Assembly: GCF_000512585.2 (NCBI RefSeq)
Contig: NC_089241.1
Coordinates: 1,612,001-1,676,000 of the forward strand
Direction: 5' to 3'
DNA: 64,000 nucleotides
Source of the DNA: Kwoniella bestiolae CBS 10118
Lineage: Eukaryota > Basidiomycota > Tremellomycetes > Tremellales > Cryptococcaceae
The translations under genes and the position numbers were made by a program. Positions 32,064-43,377 of the stretch are shown piece by piece. How positions within the stretch are numbered: the stretch's first letter is position 1; each line of letters opens with the position of its first letter. Under the pieces are notes generated by a model. The model was not told where the DNA came from and made no database searches. It was given only the letters and a program-made list of their open reading frames with translations.

Positions 32064-33898
32064 CTAAACGCTACAGAACAGTATAATCATCGAGACGAGA
32101 CCGACTGATGCGGCCAACCGCAGATCTGGGGAATGTCGAATCCCGCCCGACCCAGGATTTCTAGGAGCAGTGTAATTGTAACTTGAATCCACGCAACCGT
32201 TCTCCAGAATGGGAAATACCAAGGTACTTGAATTACTGACGTCGCTGGGTATATATCCCTGCGCGAGGCCACGTCGGTAAGACCACGTATCGATATCGTA
32301 GTCTGTCTTCCCTGTTCAGTCAAAGGAAGAAGCGTCAGTGTCGATTTCCTCCCCGTTTTCTGGTTTCTCATCTCTCCTTCAACCAGATCATTGATAGACG
32401 AGTCGTAGAGGCGAAGACTTACAAGTCCAATAATACCATCCCCTCGAAGGTTGATTCTCCCCATTGCTAGGACTATAAGCCGCCAATTGAGCCTCGAAGA
32501 ACAGCCTGAACCAAGTCCTCTTCTCCCTCGAATCATCCCTATTCTGTACAGAACTGCTCGAATTGGGTGAATGGCCAGTCTCCAAACTCCATTCTCCCAC
32601 TACCGTAGGCAATAATCCCAGATCTGTATTCTTGAGGAGTTGGGATATGTTACATACTTTCTCTAGGATGATGTCGTGTGGGAGGTTATTGAGCGGTTCG
32701 AAGGCGTAGTATTGGTGGGTGTCTATTATGAATTGATCTGAGGGGTTGGAAGTGGTAGAAGTGGTGTTGGAGAGGGGATCGTAGTTGGCCCAGTATTGTG
32801 GTCCCCAGAATGCGTCTTTGTAGTACCCGGATTAGCCCAATAATCCTTTTCGAGCGCCTTGATACATATAGGGAGATACGTGGTCTGGATTACGGAGTAT
32901 GGGATATGAGCATGAGATTGGGATGCTCAGACTCACCATGCATCACAATCCCTATATCCCCATCTACCCCACTGATAACCTCCGCCGCATCCGAGTAGAA
33001 ATCCTTCAACTGAGCCATACTAAACCCATTGGTCAATCTAGGTTCGTTCAGCAGCTCAACGCCAATCACGGTATTCCCGTAGATCTCTTTCGTGAATTCT
33101 TCGGTCATATTTCTGAGGACATTGATAGATCTATCGAGGTTGGAGGAATTCGAGGGGAATAAGACTGGACCGATTAGTCCTGAGTTGTCTTGGCCGTTTT
33201 GAGAGCCCGGTGCGCCATGTAGATCTAGGAGGACTGATAGGCCGAGTTCGGATGCCCAGTTGACTGCTTGAATGAGGTATGGGTACTGAGTTGGATTGTA
33301 TATTAGCATCAAGTATCCCGGAACGACAGAGACAGATCTGTTATGGGTAGATAGGAATACTCACCTGCCCCGATACGTATGGTTCGTCATCCCTTAGATC
33401 CACTGCCCAGTATCCGATGGGTATACGAACGGAGTTGAGACCTGCTGCTTTGATCTCCTCGAAATCGTCTCGAGTGAAGAATGACCTAGGATACCAAGCT
33501 CAGCTCCTTATCGACTTGGTTTCGATCTCACTGATACTTGTGGGTACACTACTCACTTCCAATGATCCTCCAACCTACTCAAACATTTCTTCTTCCCCAA
33601 CTCCGCGCATAGGTGATATTCATCTGCCGCATCGTCGGTATATATCGAAGGGGTGATCCTGACAACGTGCTTGAGCAGTTAGAATAGTTCCGGATGTCAA
33701 GTATGCATTCCGCACTCACCATTCCTCAGTCAACAGCCATCCACCTAGATTCACACCTCTGATCACATCGTTCGAACTGATCTGCCTCCGGAGATGATTG
33801 AATTTGCCACCGAGTGGTGGAGGGGCGATGCCAAGTCGGGCAGAGATTAGTGTTAGACCGCTTAGGAAGAGGACTATAAGTCCATGATGGGTCCACAT
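32064..33898 (-). CDS. Glycoside hydrolase family 5 exo-beta-1,3-glucanase, probably GPI-anchored
   Basis: Six exons: 33898-33720, 33658-33557, 33485-33365, 33285-32937, 32815-32423, 32311-32064; 463 residues. Signal peptide MWTHHGLIVLFLSGLTLISA, then RGVNLGGWLLTEEWITPS, VRIPIGYWAV, LDLHGAPGSQNGQDNSG, the acid/base Glu in GVELLNEP (~215) and the nucleophile Glu in VVGEWS (~325): both catalytic residues of exo-1,3-glucanases. The C-terminus is Ser/Gly-rich then hydrophobic (LRLAASVGLVSMIILFCSV), a GPI-attachment pattern. It trims or remodels cell-wall beta-1,3-glucan. The ATG at 33898 is chosen because it starts the signal peptide. Confidence 0.92.
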
Positions 33899-34681
33899 TC
33901 GCCGGGGCACAGTGGGGATGGTGGAAAAAAGGAGAGATGATGGGTCGATCAGTGAAGAAAATGCATGAACATAGTCCAACAATCAAAACTCAATAACGTC
34001 TGTGATGTTACGAGTATGAGTGTAGGTAATGTTGTGATGCATTTCTCTTCGGACGACTGCGAGATATTTTGCTTGGCTTGGAGTCAAAATACGTAATGAT
34101 GTGATGATGCTCGAGCAAAGAAGTGACTAACTCGGTGAATGGGATTGGGCACATGTACGAAAGACTGTACGAGTTTGGTCCTTTTGGACATACTATATAG
34201 GTGCTACCAATCCCATATAACATCCAGCTAGGGGGCGAACACCGGATCCTGGCTCTTCAAGAGGTATGTATAGATAGATATGCATGCATCAGAGACTGAC
34301 TTGTAATGTTGGAATGTTGAATGTGCTGGTTTCAGGCACGATCGGGGGTTGCGGGTCTGATTTGCCCATCGGTCATGTACAAATAAACATAATTCATAAT
34401 TCACCTCGGTCAACGACAGTTGTTTTACTGATGCCGAACTAGGTATGTCATTGATTTGCCATCTGCATGCACATTGACATGTTCAACTCTGTCTCACGAA
34501 ATACAGATATACACCCGAGTTGTGCAACAGATACAAATACAGCACAGATCGGAAGCAACATCGACCACAAAGCTAACAACGAAGCGTTCCTTCCCCCTTT
34601 CTCCTTTTCCGCTCGATTGATCCACCTAAAAAGAAGAGCGCAAAAACAGCGTGTATAAATAATCACCCAAGACCCATTTTC
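33899..34681. other. Divergent intergenic region
   Basis: 783 bp between the glucanase and the NAPE-PLD-like gene, transcribed away from each other; both promoters expected. No gene or RNA recognised. Confidence 0.5.
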
Positions 34682-36582
34682 ATGGTCATTACAAAGGGAC
34701 TTTGTTCCCATCTTCGTCTCCTCAACAAGCATTCAACATCAACTTCATCAACACTATCAAATCAGATACGAACAAGAACCATGACCAGCACTGTGACTGT
34801 CGGTCCAGCCAATGTCGAGAGGGTGAGAGGGGATCATTGGGTGAATGATAAGGGCACGGCGTTCAAGAATCCTTGGAAGACATTTACAAGCTTTGTGAGT
34901 GTTCCTGCCATGAGACCAACTCAACTCAGTGGCAATGACCTGACGTTGTGAGCTGGAATTGTAGGGAGCGATGGAGGTTGTCAAAATCATACCTACAATG
35001 GCATGGAAGGTGAGTCTCCTCATGCTCTCTCCGAGTTTCATGTTATGTTATTGATGAAAATCACAATACAGGCAATGACCAACAAAGACCCAGCGGCGAA
35101 ACAGGCCAAAACGCTTATACCCCATGTCAAGCCCACTTTTGGCTCAGACCTCCCTTCGACAGAACTGAAAGTCACTTGGTTGGGTCATGCGGCGTCGCTT
35201 GTTGAGATGCCCGCCAGGGAAGATAGCGAGAAGGGGCTGAAAGGTAGAGGTGTGAGGGTGTTGTTCGACCCGGTTTTGATGGATGTTATTTTCCATGGTG
35301 TGGGGCAGAAACGATTGAGCAGTGAGTAAAAGTCATTCTGAGGTGGAACATGCCTCGATTTTTCGATAGTGCAGAATAGATGCTGATTGTTCATCGATTC
35401 ATAGCGAATGTCTGCAAGCCCGACGACCTACCAGAGGTCGATGCTATCGTGAGCTCATCCTCTTGTCTGATCTTGCCAATCTAAGGGAGACACATGTCTA
35501 ATCTCAAGTATGTTCTACAGGCAATCTCACACAACCACTACGACCACCTCGACCTCCCATCCCTCAAAGCTATCTTCGCCAACCAAAAATCCAAATACGG
35601 CAAGCACCCAAAATTGTTCCTACCTCTGAACAACTATCATGTCGTCTCTGGTCTAGGACTAGGTCGGGAGAACGTGATCGAGATGGATTGGTTTGAAGAG
35701 AGGCAGGTCGTAGTAGAGGGTGTTGGGGAGGTTAAGATCGCTTGTAGTGAGTGATTCATCTTCGGAAGAAAGAAAGCTGCATACCAGAAAGATATGAGTA
35801 CTGATGTTTGTGCTGGTGATTAGCCCCAAGTCAACACAATGCATCGAGAGTAGGATGGGACAAAGATAATTCACTTTGGTCCTCCTGGGCAGTTAAGGAT
35901 ACCTCGTCGAATGCTTCTGTGAGTGAGCATTTCTACTGTTCACCTTGTTCTTCTTCGAGTGCCCTTCCTTGCACATACACGTTACTGACAAATGACTCTC
36001 ATCAGGTATGGTTCGGTGGAGATACAGGTGCGTGCGCTACTATTTCATTCCAATATGCATACCGCGAAGCTAATGATGTGAACCGAACTTATCAGGATAC
36101 TGCATCACAACGGAAGAGTCCCATAATCTCGAGGACCTCCCTAAAGAGGTCTGCCCAGCTTTTAAAGAGATAGGCGAGAAGCTCGGACCATTCACCGTGG
36201 GGTTGATACCCATCGGAGCATATGAACCTAGGTACTTGTTCTCGGCTGTGCATGCTGCGCCTATAGATTCAGTGAGGATGTTCAAAGATACTGTGAGTGT
36301 GGTCTTTCCTGTCATCCCTACTATCTCCAAACATCAACAATACATGCTTTACTCTGCTTCACGACAACATTTCCTCTGCAACACAATGATCGCTCATGTC
36401 TTGTGTCGACCCAATAGAAATGTCAAAATGCCATTGGTATCCACTGGGGTACATTCCAAATGACCTACGAACCATTTACCGAACCTCCCGAACGACTCAA
36501 GACCGCTGCGAAAGATGTGGGGCTGAAGCAAGACGATTTCGTGGTTGTTGCCTTGGGTGAAAGTAGGGGATATACCGTATAG
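34682..36582 (+). CDS. NAPE-PLD-like metallo-beta-lactamase-fold phospholipase D
   Basis: Nine exons: 34682-34894, 34965-35009, 35072-35321, 35405-35448, 35521-35746, 35824-35918, 36006-36027 (22 nt), 36096-36292, 36418-36582; 418 residues. Zinc-ligand motif HNHYDHLD, preceded by TWLGHAASLVEM and DPVL, followed by PSQHNASRVGWD, VWFGGDTGYC, GLIPIGAYEPR and IGIHWGTFQMTYEP: the order of N-acylphosphatidylethanolamine-hydrolysing phospholipase D (yeast Fmp30 in mitochondria). The first 33 residues are basic and Ser/Thr-rich like a mitochondrial presequence; an in-frame ATG at 34781 would remove it. It releases N-acylethanolamines from N-acyl-PE. Confidence 0.88.
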
Positions 36583-37157
36583 TCGGCTGACCTCGATGAG
36601 TGAGGGTCATGGGTGGTGGCTTATTTTATGTACTAATGTGATGTGTATAGATGGTCGAGATGTACCTTGTATCATACTTGCTTGGTGTTACTGTGCCTTG
36701 ACTACTGACTAGCCACTAGATTTCTAGGCGATCAGTCAACACCTGACGACCGGTGCAGCACCACTGCATTGTTGTCGACTACAATGTGGCTACTAACATC
36801 CCGATGTGGGGATACTGTCCATAGTCTCCTGGCGACCATTACCAAACCTGGTGATACTGTAACGATACTCGTGACCACTCATTCGATTGTGAGACAAATA
36901 TTACTCAATTGCAAAGGCAAAGCGCGAGGCATATGCATATGAGCCATTTCGCGAGGATATAAGAAGGACGACACGAAATGTCTCATCCTCTATTTTCTTC
37001 TCCCACTTCTTTCATCTACTCTTCTCTCTACTGGTCCCATCCATTCTTCAGCAAGCAGGTCTTGTTCATCTTTTCTTACAACCTTCGAGTAATCCTATTA
37101 GTTGATCTGACTTTTCCCTTCATCTTCGCTTCCCTGTCCCACCGACTTTTCAAGACG
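36583..37157. other. Intergenic region with TATA box of the cupredoxin gene
   Basis: 575 bp between two plus-strand genes. TATAAG at 36958-36963 lies 195 bp before the chosen ATG; the intervening leader is pyrimidine-rich. An in-frame upstream ATG at 36978 would add 60 residues but hides the signal peptide, so I treat it as leader. Confidence 0.45.
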
Positions 37158-38309
37158 ATGTTCGCCCGACCGCTCTTCGCCCTCGCCCTGATGGCTTCTT
37201 CCGTTCTGGGCGTTACTCATACAATCAACGTCGCCCCCAACAAGAGCTTGGTAAGCCTACGCTATCTTCCTATCACTTTCCTTCTACTGGGTCGCAGGAG
37301 CTGATCACTGATTATGGTACGGTCGTAGACGTTCGAACCGGCAGAGGTCAAAGCTGAACTAGGAGATGTGATCGAGTGAGTGATCAACGATTGACTAGCT
37401 TGACTACTGTAAGATCGTGGTTGGAACGTATCTGATGAGAGAGGATGTGGCAGGTTCAAATTCCTAGCTGGGAATCATACCGTCACTCAGTCAACCTTCG
37501 CAGCGCCATGTACCAACGCGGGGTTCAATTCTGGTCAGATACCTGGTAATCCTGATTTGCCAACTAGTGTGAGTGGTTTTCTCTCTCTTTCATCCCTGTC
37601 CCTTCCTTACCCACCCGTGCATCGATTCCCTATGTATATGTACTGTACGAAAGCTGATCGATGTGATATGAGATGAGCAGTACTCGATCTTGGTTAATGA
37701 TACTAAACCTATCTGGGTGTATTGTGGGACGGGGCAACATTGTCAGAATGGGATGGTCATGGCGAATGTCCCTTCTCCCTTCATCATGCTTCTCACCTCA
37801 CATGTCTCTCAGTATCTTCAGTCGGTCAACTGACAGATTTGCGTTACCGCGATATAGAGTAAACGCCCCAGCAGAGGGAAATACTTTCGCAGCATTCCAA
37901 GCCAACGCCGCGGGAGGGTGAGTCATCTTGCACTACTACACCCACCCACAGATACAGGACACAGCTAAACAAACTTCGGTGTAGCGGGAACGCAACCGCC
38001 GCAGGGAACTCAACAGGGTCAGCATCCTCTCTCCCATCCGGCTCTTCAGCTCCCTCAGCAGGTGTATCCGGATCTGCCTCTGCCTCTGCCACCGCGGCTG
38101 ACTCGAGTGCTTCTGCCTCTGCGAGTAGTTCCAATGAAACGAGCTCAGCTTCGAGCGATAGTTCCGCTTCGTCCTTGTGAGTTGGCTCTCCTACCCTACA
38201 GCCCACGGTAGGTTACTGATCATTGGTACTGTGATATAGGAATATCAACTTCAACTTCGTACCCATCAGCTTGATCACGTTGTTAGCCCTGTGGTTTACG
38301 TTGGTATAA
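37158..38309 (+). CDS. Secreted Ser-rich cupredoxin-domain protein, probably GPI-anchored
   Basis: Seven exons: 37158-37250, 37329-37375, 37454-37568, 37681-37763, 37858-37917, 37985-38176, 38240-38309; 219 residues. Signal peptide MFARPLFALALMASSVLG, then a plastocyanin-like fold: LTFEPAEVKAELGDVIEFKF, GNHTVTQSTF (His ligand), PCTNAGFNSG, and IWVYCGTGQHCQNGMVMAVN (Cys, His, and Met ligands). A Ser/Ala-rich stalk and a hydrophobic end (ISLITLLALWFTLV) suggest a GPI anchor. Intron 4 (37764-37857) has an AACTGAC branch site and TAG acceptor but begins GAATGT instead of GT; any GT donor nearby breaks the frame. The gene may be affected by a splice-site mutation, or use a rare GA-AG intron. Confidence 0.82.
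37764..37857 (+). other. Intron with non-canonical GA donor
   Basis: The join GC|A restores GTC ATG GCA GTA AAC, reading MVMAVNAPAEGN as in related cupredoxins. The 5' end GAATGT is one base from the common GTATGT. All GT dinucleotides in the neighbourhood are in the wrong phase. Confidence 0.55.
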
Positions 38310-38839
38310 CGCATCTTACATGGAGAGATCTGTCAGATCGATCAACTTTATATTGGACTGTTTGGTACCTGTACTCGGAGTGTTGAAGTCAAGTTGGATT
38401 GGATAAGGTGTGGGATTGGATGCATCGTACTTCGTATCAACAAAATGAGATCAGATCTGTCTTTTCTGAAGTCCCACAATCCTTTGCAAATGTTCGGTAT
38501 TCGGATCGCGCTCGTGTTTTGAGCTTGTGGTGTCAAGATTCACTCTACCATTCACATGCACCAACGGGCGACAGATGCTGATTAGTGTGAGAGATACGTG
38601 AACAAACAAGCTTTGATGGTGATGTTAACGAGACTATGACCATCCCATATCCGCATCCGTATCATGACTATATCGAAGCAATCTACATACCATTATCATA
38701 ACCATACGAAATATATTGTCCAGATTCATACCCCAGAATCAACAGCATTACCGACCCTAAACTAAAAGAACAACCCAAAACCACGAACAGAAGATAAACC
38801 AAAGACAAAGATCAGCCGAATCCCAAACACTACAAATAA
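38310..38839. other. Convergent intergenic region
   Basis: 530 bp between convergent stops; expected 3' UTRs only. No gene seen. Confidence 0.5.
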
Positions 38840-40335
38840 CTACACGTTCGCCACCCTCAATCCCCTCTCTTCACCTCCTGGTCTGGTAACGCTACCGGCA
38901 CTCTCAGGTCTGGGCGGTCTCATATCCGCCCCACCATGGTTCGAGAGCCTGTTCTGGTCGTAGCCGCCATATGGGTCTTCCTCTTCTGCATACTCGTATG
39001 CCTGTTTGGGATCAAAGTAATACCCTCCATTCCCATTACCGTGTCCATCATCGTTATGTTGGGGTTGCGAGTAAACCGGTGAATTTCCATATTGGTACTG
39101 ATCGTGACCCTGTCCCTGAGATTGAGATTGGTCGTAATTATGTTGAGCGGCAGTAGCTCCAAACCCTGCTAATCCGGGAGCAGTGGCAGTCGACATTCTA
39201 TCTTGAGGGTTGAGGTTGGTCATATTGATAGCGTATGGGTCATACCCTCCCGATGGATCCTCATAGTCGTGATACCCCCCATTGAGGTCAGGTTGAGGTT
39301 GTCCGTGAATATCTATACCAGGAGTGGTCGAGGCGTAATACCCTCCATATTGAGTCATGGAGGGCTGCTGTTGTTCCTCGTCATCGTCGAATGCAGATCT
39401 CGAGGAATGATGAGCAGCAACGGCAGCAGCAGCAGCGGCGGCGGCAACATCTCGATCCAATCTCTGACGTCTTCGACGACGAAGCATGAAGATGGCGAAT
39501 GCTATTATACCTGCTGTAATCACCAGACCGACCGCAACGAACGTTCCAGCAACAGCACCGGAATTGCTAAAGAATACAGAATCGTTCGAACCCCCATTGG
39601 CGGACAGTGAACCAGAGGGATTATGGACCACTCGAGTGACGGTGTAGACTTTGCCTGATTCGTCGGTCGAAGTGGCTGTTTCGGTTAAGAGGGCGGGGGC
39701 GGTGGTGACTGTGTGTCCCTGTGCGTCGGTTGTGGTCACTCGCACTGCTGAGGTGTAGGTCGACTCGGTCGTGGAAGATACAAGGGAGGGTTGGTTGATT
39801 GAGGTGGTAGCGGATGATTGGGCTGAGGAACTCTGTTCTTCCGATGCTGATGCTGAGGCACTGTGCAGTGAAATTACTAGAGATTAGCGATGCAATTTGG
39901 AAGGTGGAGTATGACTTACGAGGCAGATTGGGAAGCACTTTGACTAGGCGATTGCGTCTGACTGGCAGATTGACTCTGCTGTTCGGACGCGCTGGCACTT
40001 TCACTTGGACTTGGCGTCGCAGACGCAGATTCCGAAGCGCTGGGGGAGGGTGATTGACTGGGTGAGCTGGAGGGGGAAGGTGATGCGGATGATTCGACAT
40101 TTGAGGGCGAAGGGGATGGGGAGGGGGAAGGTGAGGGTGAAGGAGACGGTGAGGGCGAAGCGGATTGTTGGGTGTCTGAGGGACTGGCGGATGGGGATGT
40201 TGACTCTACGTCGGTGGGTGTTGCGGATGATTCTGTTGGCGAGGATGATTGTTGGGGCGATGTGGTAGGTTGATTTGAGGAATCAGTACCGGTGTTGATG
40301 TTTGATGTATCGGTAGGGAAGAATTGAGGTGCCAT
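38840..40335 (-). CDS. Ser/Pro-rich single-pass cell-surface protein (Mid2/Skg6-like layout)
   Basis: Two exons: 40335-39920, 39860-38840; 478 residues. Residues 1-~215 are Ser/Thr/Pro/Gln-rich, including about nine consecutive Ser-Pro pairs and further SPS repeats, typical of heavily O-mannosylated stalks. One membrane helix follows (AVAGTFVAVGLVITAGIIAFAIFML), then a stop-transfer RRRRRQR, an eight-Ala run, and a Gly/Tyr/Gln/Asp-rich cytosolic tail (~190 residues) with YGGYY- and GGYDPY-type repeats. The layout recalls fungal wall-stress sensors and Skg6/Axl2-type proteins, but there is no diagnostic domain or obvious N-terminal signal peptide. The function is unassigned. Confidence 0.82.
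40070..40200 (-). repeat. Ser-Pro codon repeat
   Basis: Imperfect hexanucleotide repeat (plus strand GGxGA(A/G)-type) encoding alternating Ser-Pro in the stalk of the surface protein. Such tracts are prone to length change. Confidence 0.7.
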
Positions 40336-40629
40336 GTTGTTTGATTTACGTATCCATGGAATGAAACAAGGTGGCAAGGTGAACGTTGAAGATAGAGATC
40401 AAACGAGTCAGTTGTGTGTCTTCACGATGATTTCAAAGTGATGTATCCGAACCAACGCAATGCAAAAACAAATATGTGAGATCAAGTGAAAGGACTTTAT
40501 CAAACGAGGCGTGGTGATACAAAGGTCGGTACACGACTGCGATGAAGGATGGGTAGATTGTGATGAAAGGATATCATCGATCCGTACATGTCCATCTCAA
40601 AGGTCCCTCCCTTCCCTTCCTCTGCTATA

Positions 40630-40858
40630 CTATACGGTGAAACCAGCAATAGCTTCATTGTACATAGCTTGGAAGCAATATGACAAGGTGTGATTGTCTT
40701 GGATAGCATCGATAACAGCCTTTTTCTTCGCTGTGTCACATTACAAGAATTCGCGTTTGACCCCAAATTTAAACGAGAACACCAAAACAAAAACAAAAAG
40801 ATACCCTTGGAATCCGCAGACGAACAAGTCCTGATGGGAAAATAGACTTACCTGCCAT
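40630..40858 (-). CDS. Candidate 35-residue protein with one intron
   Basis: A 7-nt first exon (40858-40852, ATGGCAG) ends at a perfect GTAAGT donor, and a 121-nt intron ends GACACAG. The second exon (40730-40630) closes in frame at TAG. The product begins MAAKKKAVIDAIQDN and continues HTLSYCFQAMYNEAIAGFTV. I do not recognise it. Canonical splice sites, frame closure and isolation in a 1.4-kb gap support a real small gene; the alternative is a chance open frame or the end of a longer untranslated transcript. Confidence 0.35.
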
Positions 40859-41755
40859 GACGATCACTTGAGGTAACTGCTTGTTCGTAATATGTTATAC
40901 TATACTGCTAAGTCTGGAATGAGGGACCAAGGTCGATATGGTAGTGAGAAACGATTGTGTGGTGGTCAAAGGCGATGTAGGTGGGGTGTTGAGAGATAGA
41001 TTAGACGCGTTTGTTGTTTGAGACTTGAGACTTGAGACTTGAGGATGTACTACTGCCTTTGGTTTTGTTGTCGTGGCTTGTCGATGTCGTCTGTCAGAAT
41101 GAAACTAGGATTAATGATAGAAAAGAATGTACGATGAAGAGAATGTGTTTTCGCTGTTCTACTTCAAATGACAATACATCGCCTCTGATGATATCCACCT
41201 TACATTGCTACCTTACATCTCCGCACTCCTCATGCTCATGCTCAATTGTGTGTTTTTTTCCTTGTTGTTGTGTTTTTCTTCTGCAAGTTTGTGTTTCATG
41301 CTCAGGGTGATTTAAGCTATCCACTTTCCTTGGCTTTAACGCGTGAGAGGAACAGCTAACTATCCTAATGGGGTAATAAACAGAGCTAGAGGCACGCGGA
41401 GCACAAAGAACTGGTTGTATGGATGGGATGGGTGGGTGTGGGCCAAAGCGCAAAGTGCAAAGTGGAGAAATCCGGAATTACCCTTTAGTAAATCACATGG
41501 ATCAGATTGTGGCATTCCACGTTAAACCAAAAGGAAGCGGCGAGAACCGACTGGGCATGAAATCAATTGATGCCGATGCATGACGTCGGTGTACGAGCAT
41601 GAGATGGCAGATTCAAGATGTCTTCGTTCTTCTTGGCTCATTGGATAAACATATACACATAGTCTATCCGCTCACTTGTGTACATCTCTGTCGCCTTGTT
41701 TCCCGTGCTCGATCGAATACCCATAGAACCTAGATCTAGAAACCCCTCATCCAAC
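40859..41755. other. Intergenic region with short tandem repeat
   Basis: About 0.9 kb without a supported gene, between the candidate small gene and MTFP1. It has three and a half copies of GAGACTT at 41020-41043 and T-rich runs near 41250-41280. Confidence 0.45.
41020..41043. repeat. Tandem repeat of GAGACTT, 3.4 copies
   Basis: Three perfect head-to-tail copies of the 7-mer plus GAG. Non-coding microsatellite. Confidence 0.8.
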
Positions 41756-42769
41756 ATGTCATCGTCGACGAAGATCCCTCCCTCGGTGCAGAAAGCGGAG
41801 AAGATGGGTGAAGATACCATCCAAGATCTGGTATTGGAGAATGGTAAGTAGCTTTGCGATTGGTCTATGGAAGAGTCAAAACAGCTACAACATACTGACT
41901 ACAACTTCGGTAATTCCATAGCGGACTCGACTGATTCCAACTTACGATATGGTATGTCAGACTAGCGTGGAGTCGGACTTGAATAATGAGACCTGACGAA
42001 TTGCCTTGATATTAGCTGCGTATTTGAGAAGAGCAAGAGATGTGGTTCGTGCTGGGTCGAGATACACCGCTTACAGTGAGCTCTCCCCGTGTTTCAATCT
42101 CTCAGGTAAGCTCGTGAACTGAACTGACCTTCGAACAGCTTCGGACGTTGGAGAAGCATTCAGACCAGTCGTACCACCATGGGTTGGTGAGTGACATTCA
42201 TAACCTGAGAACAAACCCCCACCAGCATTGGAAGATAAATCAATATACTGATATAAGATATGGTAGTCACCGCCGCATACGGAGTCTCCTGGGCCTACCT
42301 GATCGGAGACGTATCATTCACAACGTACAAATCCTCCCAATTCGGTCCAACACCTTTAGAAGCAGCCAACATGTCCGAGCCAACCAGACTATCAATGGTA
42401 GCTGTGAAGAGGTCCGTCTTCCAAGGTATAGCTTCCATGGCTTTACCTGCTTTCACCATTCACACTGCTGTCAAACAGGCTGGTAGGCAGTTTGCGAAAT
42501 CCACGAACCCCACGCTGAGGAGATGGGGTCCTACGAGTGTAGGGATTGGGATTGTACCGTTTTTGCCTTATTTGTTTGATCATCCTGTGAGTGTGTTCCT
42601 CGTATGTCTCATATGTAACACCGCTGACACATTCTCCTTAATCACTTAGGTCGAGAAACTCACCGACCTCACATTCGACAAGATCGAAGAGACCTTCTTC
42701 AGCGGTAACCCCATACCTGGTACTCCAACCTCTACACCTGTTAAACCTGGACCTAAACCTGAATTGTAG
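41756..42769 (+). CDS. MTFP1: Mitochondrial fission process protein 1 (MTP18)
   Basis: Six exons: 41756-41843, 41922-41951, 42016-42075, 42139-42186, 42267-42586, 42650-42769; 221 residues. Conserved blocks of the family are seen: DVVRAGSRYTAYTSDVGEAFRPVVP, VVTAAYGVSWAYLIGDVSF (helix 1), RSVFQGIASMALPAFTIHTAV (helix 2) and GPTSVGIGIVPFLPYLFDHPVEKLTD (helix 3), followed by a Pro-rich tail. Family proteins sit in the inner mitochondrial membrane and affect fission and membrane integrity. Four successive introns interrupt codons after the first base. No N-terminal presequence is obvious, as usual for this family. Confidence 0.9.
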
Positions 42770-43377
42770 GATATATATATCTAGTATGGGATGTTTAGAT
42801 GGGATGCACCGATGTGACAGCATATCTTTAGTATATATACATATTTGAGACCGAATTCAAGGAATAGAGCGGTAGATACACACACTTGATATGATAGCAG
42901 TACTTCATAATGTATCGCTCGAACTGTTCACGAAGTCACATCTCATCGTCGTCGATCACCCACGGTCATATCCGGCATGTCGTGTTATCACCTCAACAAA
43001 CAGAAGAGATTCATTGACCTATCATCCGTCACAAGACTGTCCAAGAGCTATGCTTTCTCATGGGCTTGAGGTTCAGAGATAGCCTTCGAACGCTGTGCAC
43101 TGTGTATCCACTCAGAGCAAAGTTCTGTATAAATAAACACTGCTGTGTACCTCGAGAAATGCCTCGACCAGGCTGTGTAATTTTAAATATGGATCACCTT
43201 GACGACGCCCCTTTGATACTCGTACAACATAGGTAGTACGTAGCATGGTGCATCGACTCTGATTTCTATCTCTGAATCTCTGAGAAGCAGCAAATAGATA
43301 AAGTATGCTTGGCATGATCAGGCGAACTGGCCATGCATCTTCATAATCCCATAAACATAGTGTCATCACTCTGAAAT
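42770..43377. other. Intergenic region
   Basis: 608 bp between two plus-strand genes; 3' UTR and promoter expected. No additional gene supported. Confidence 0.5.

Noticed and set aside
36978..37157. N-terminal extension of the cupredoxin protein
   Set aside because: The extra 60 residues would bury the clear signal peptide starting at 37158; pyrimidine-rich leader is more likely.
39203..39610. Plus-strand open frame opposite the Ser-rich surface protein
   Set aside because: Antisense shadow of low-complexity coding sequence.
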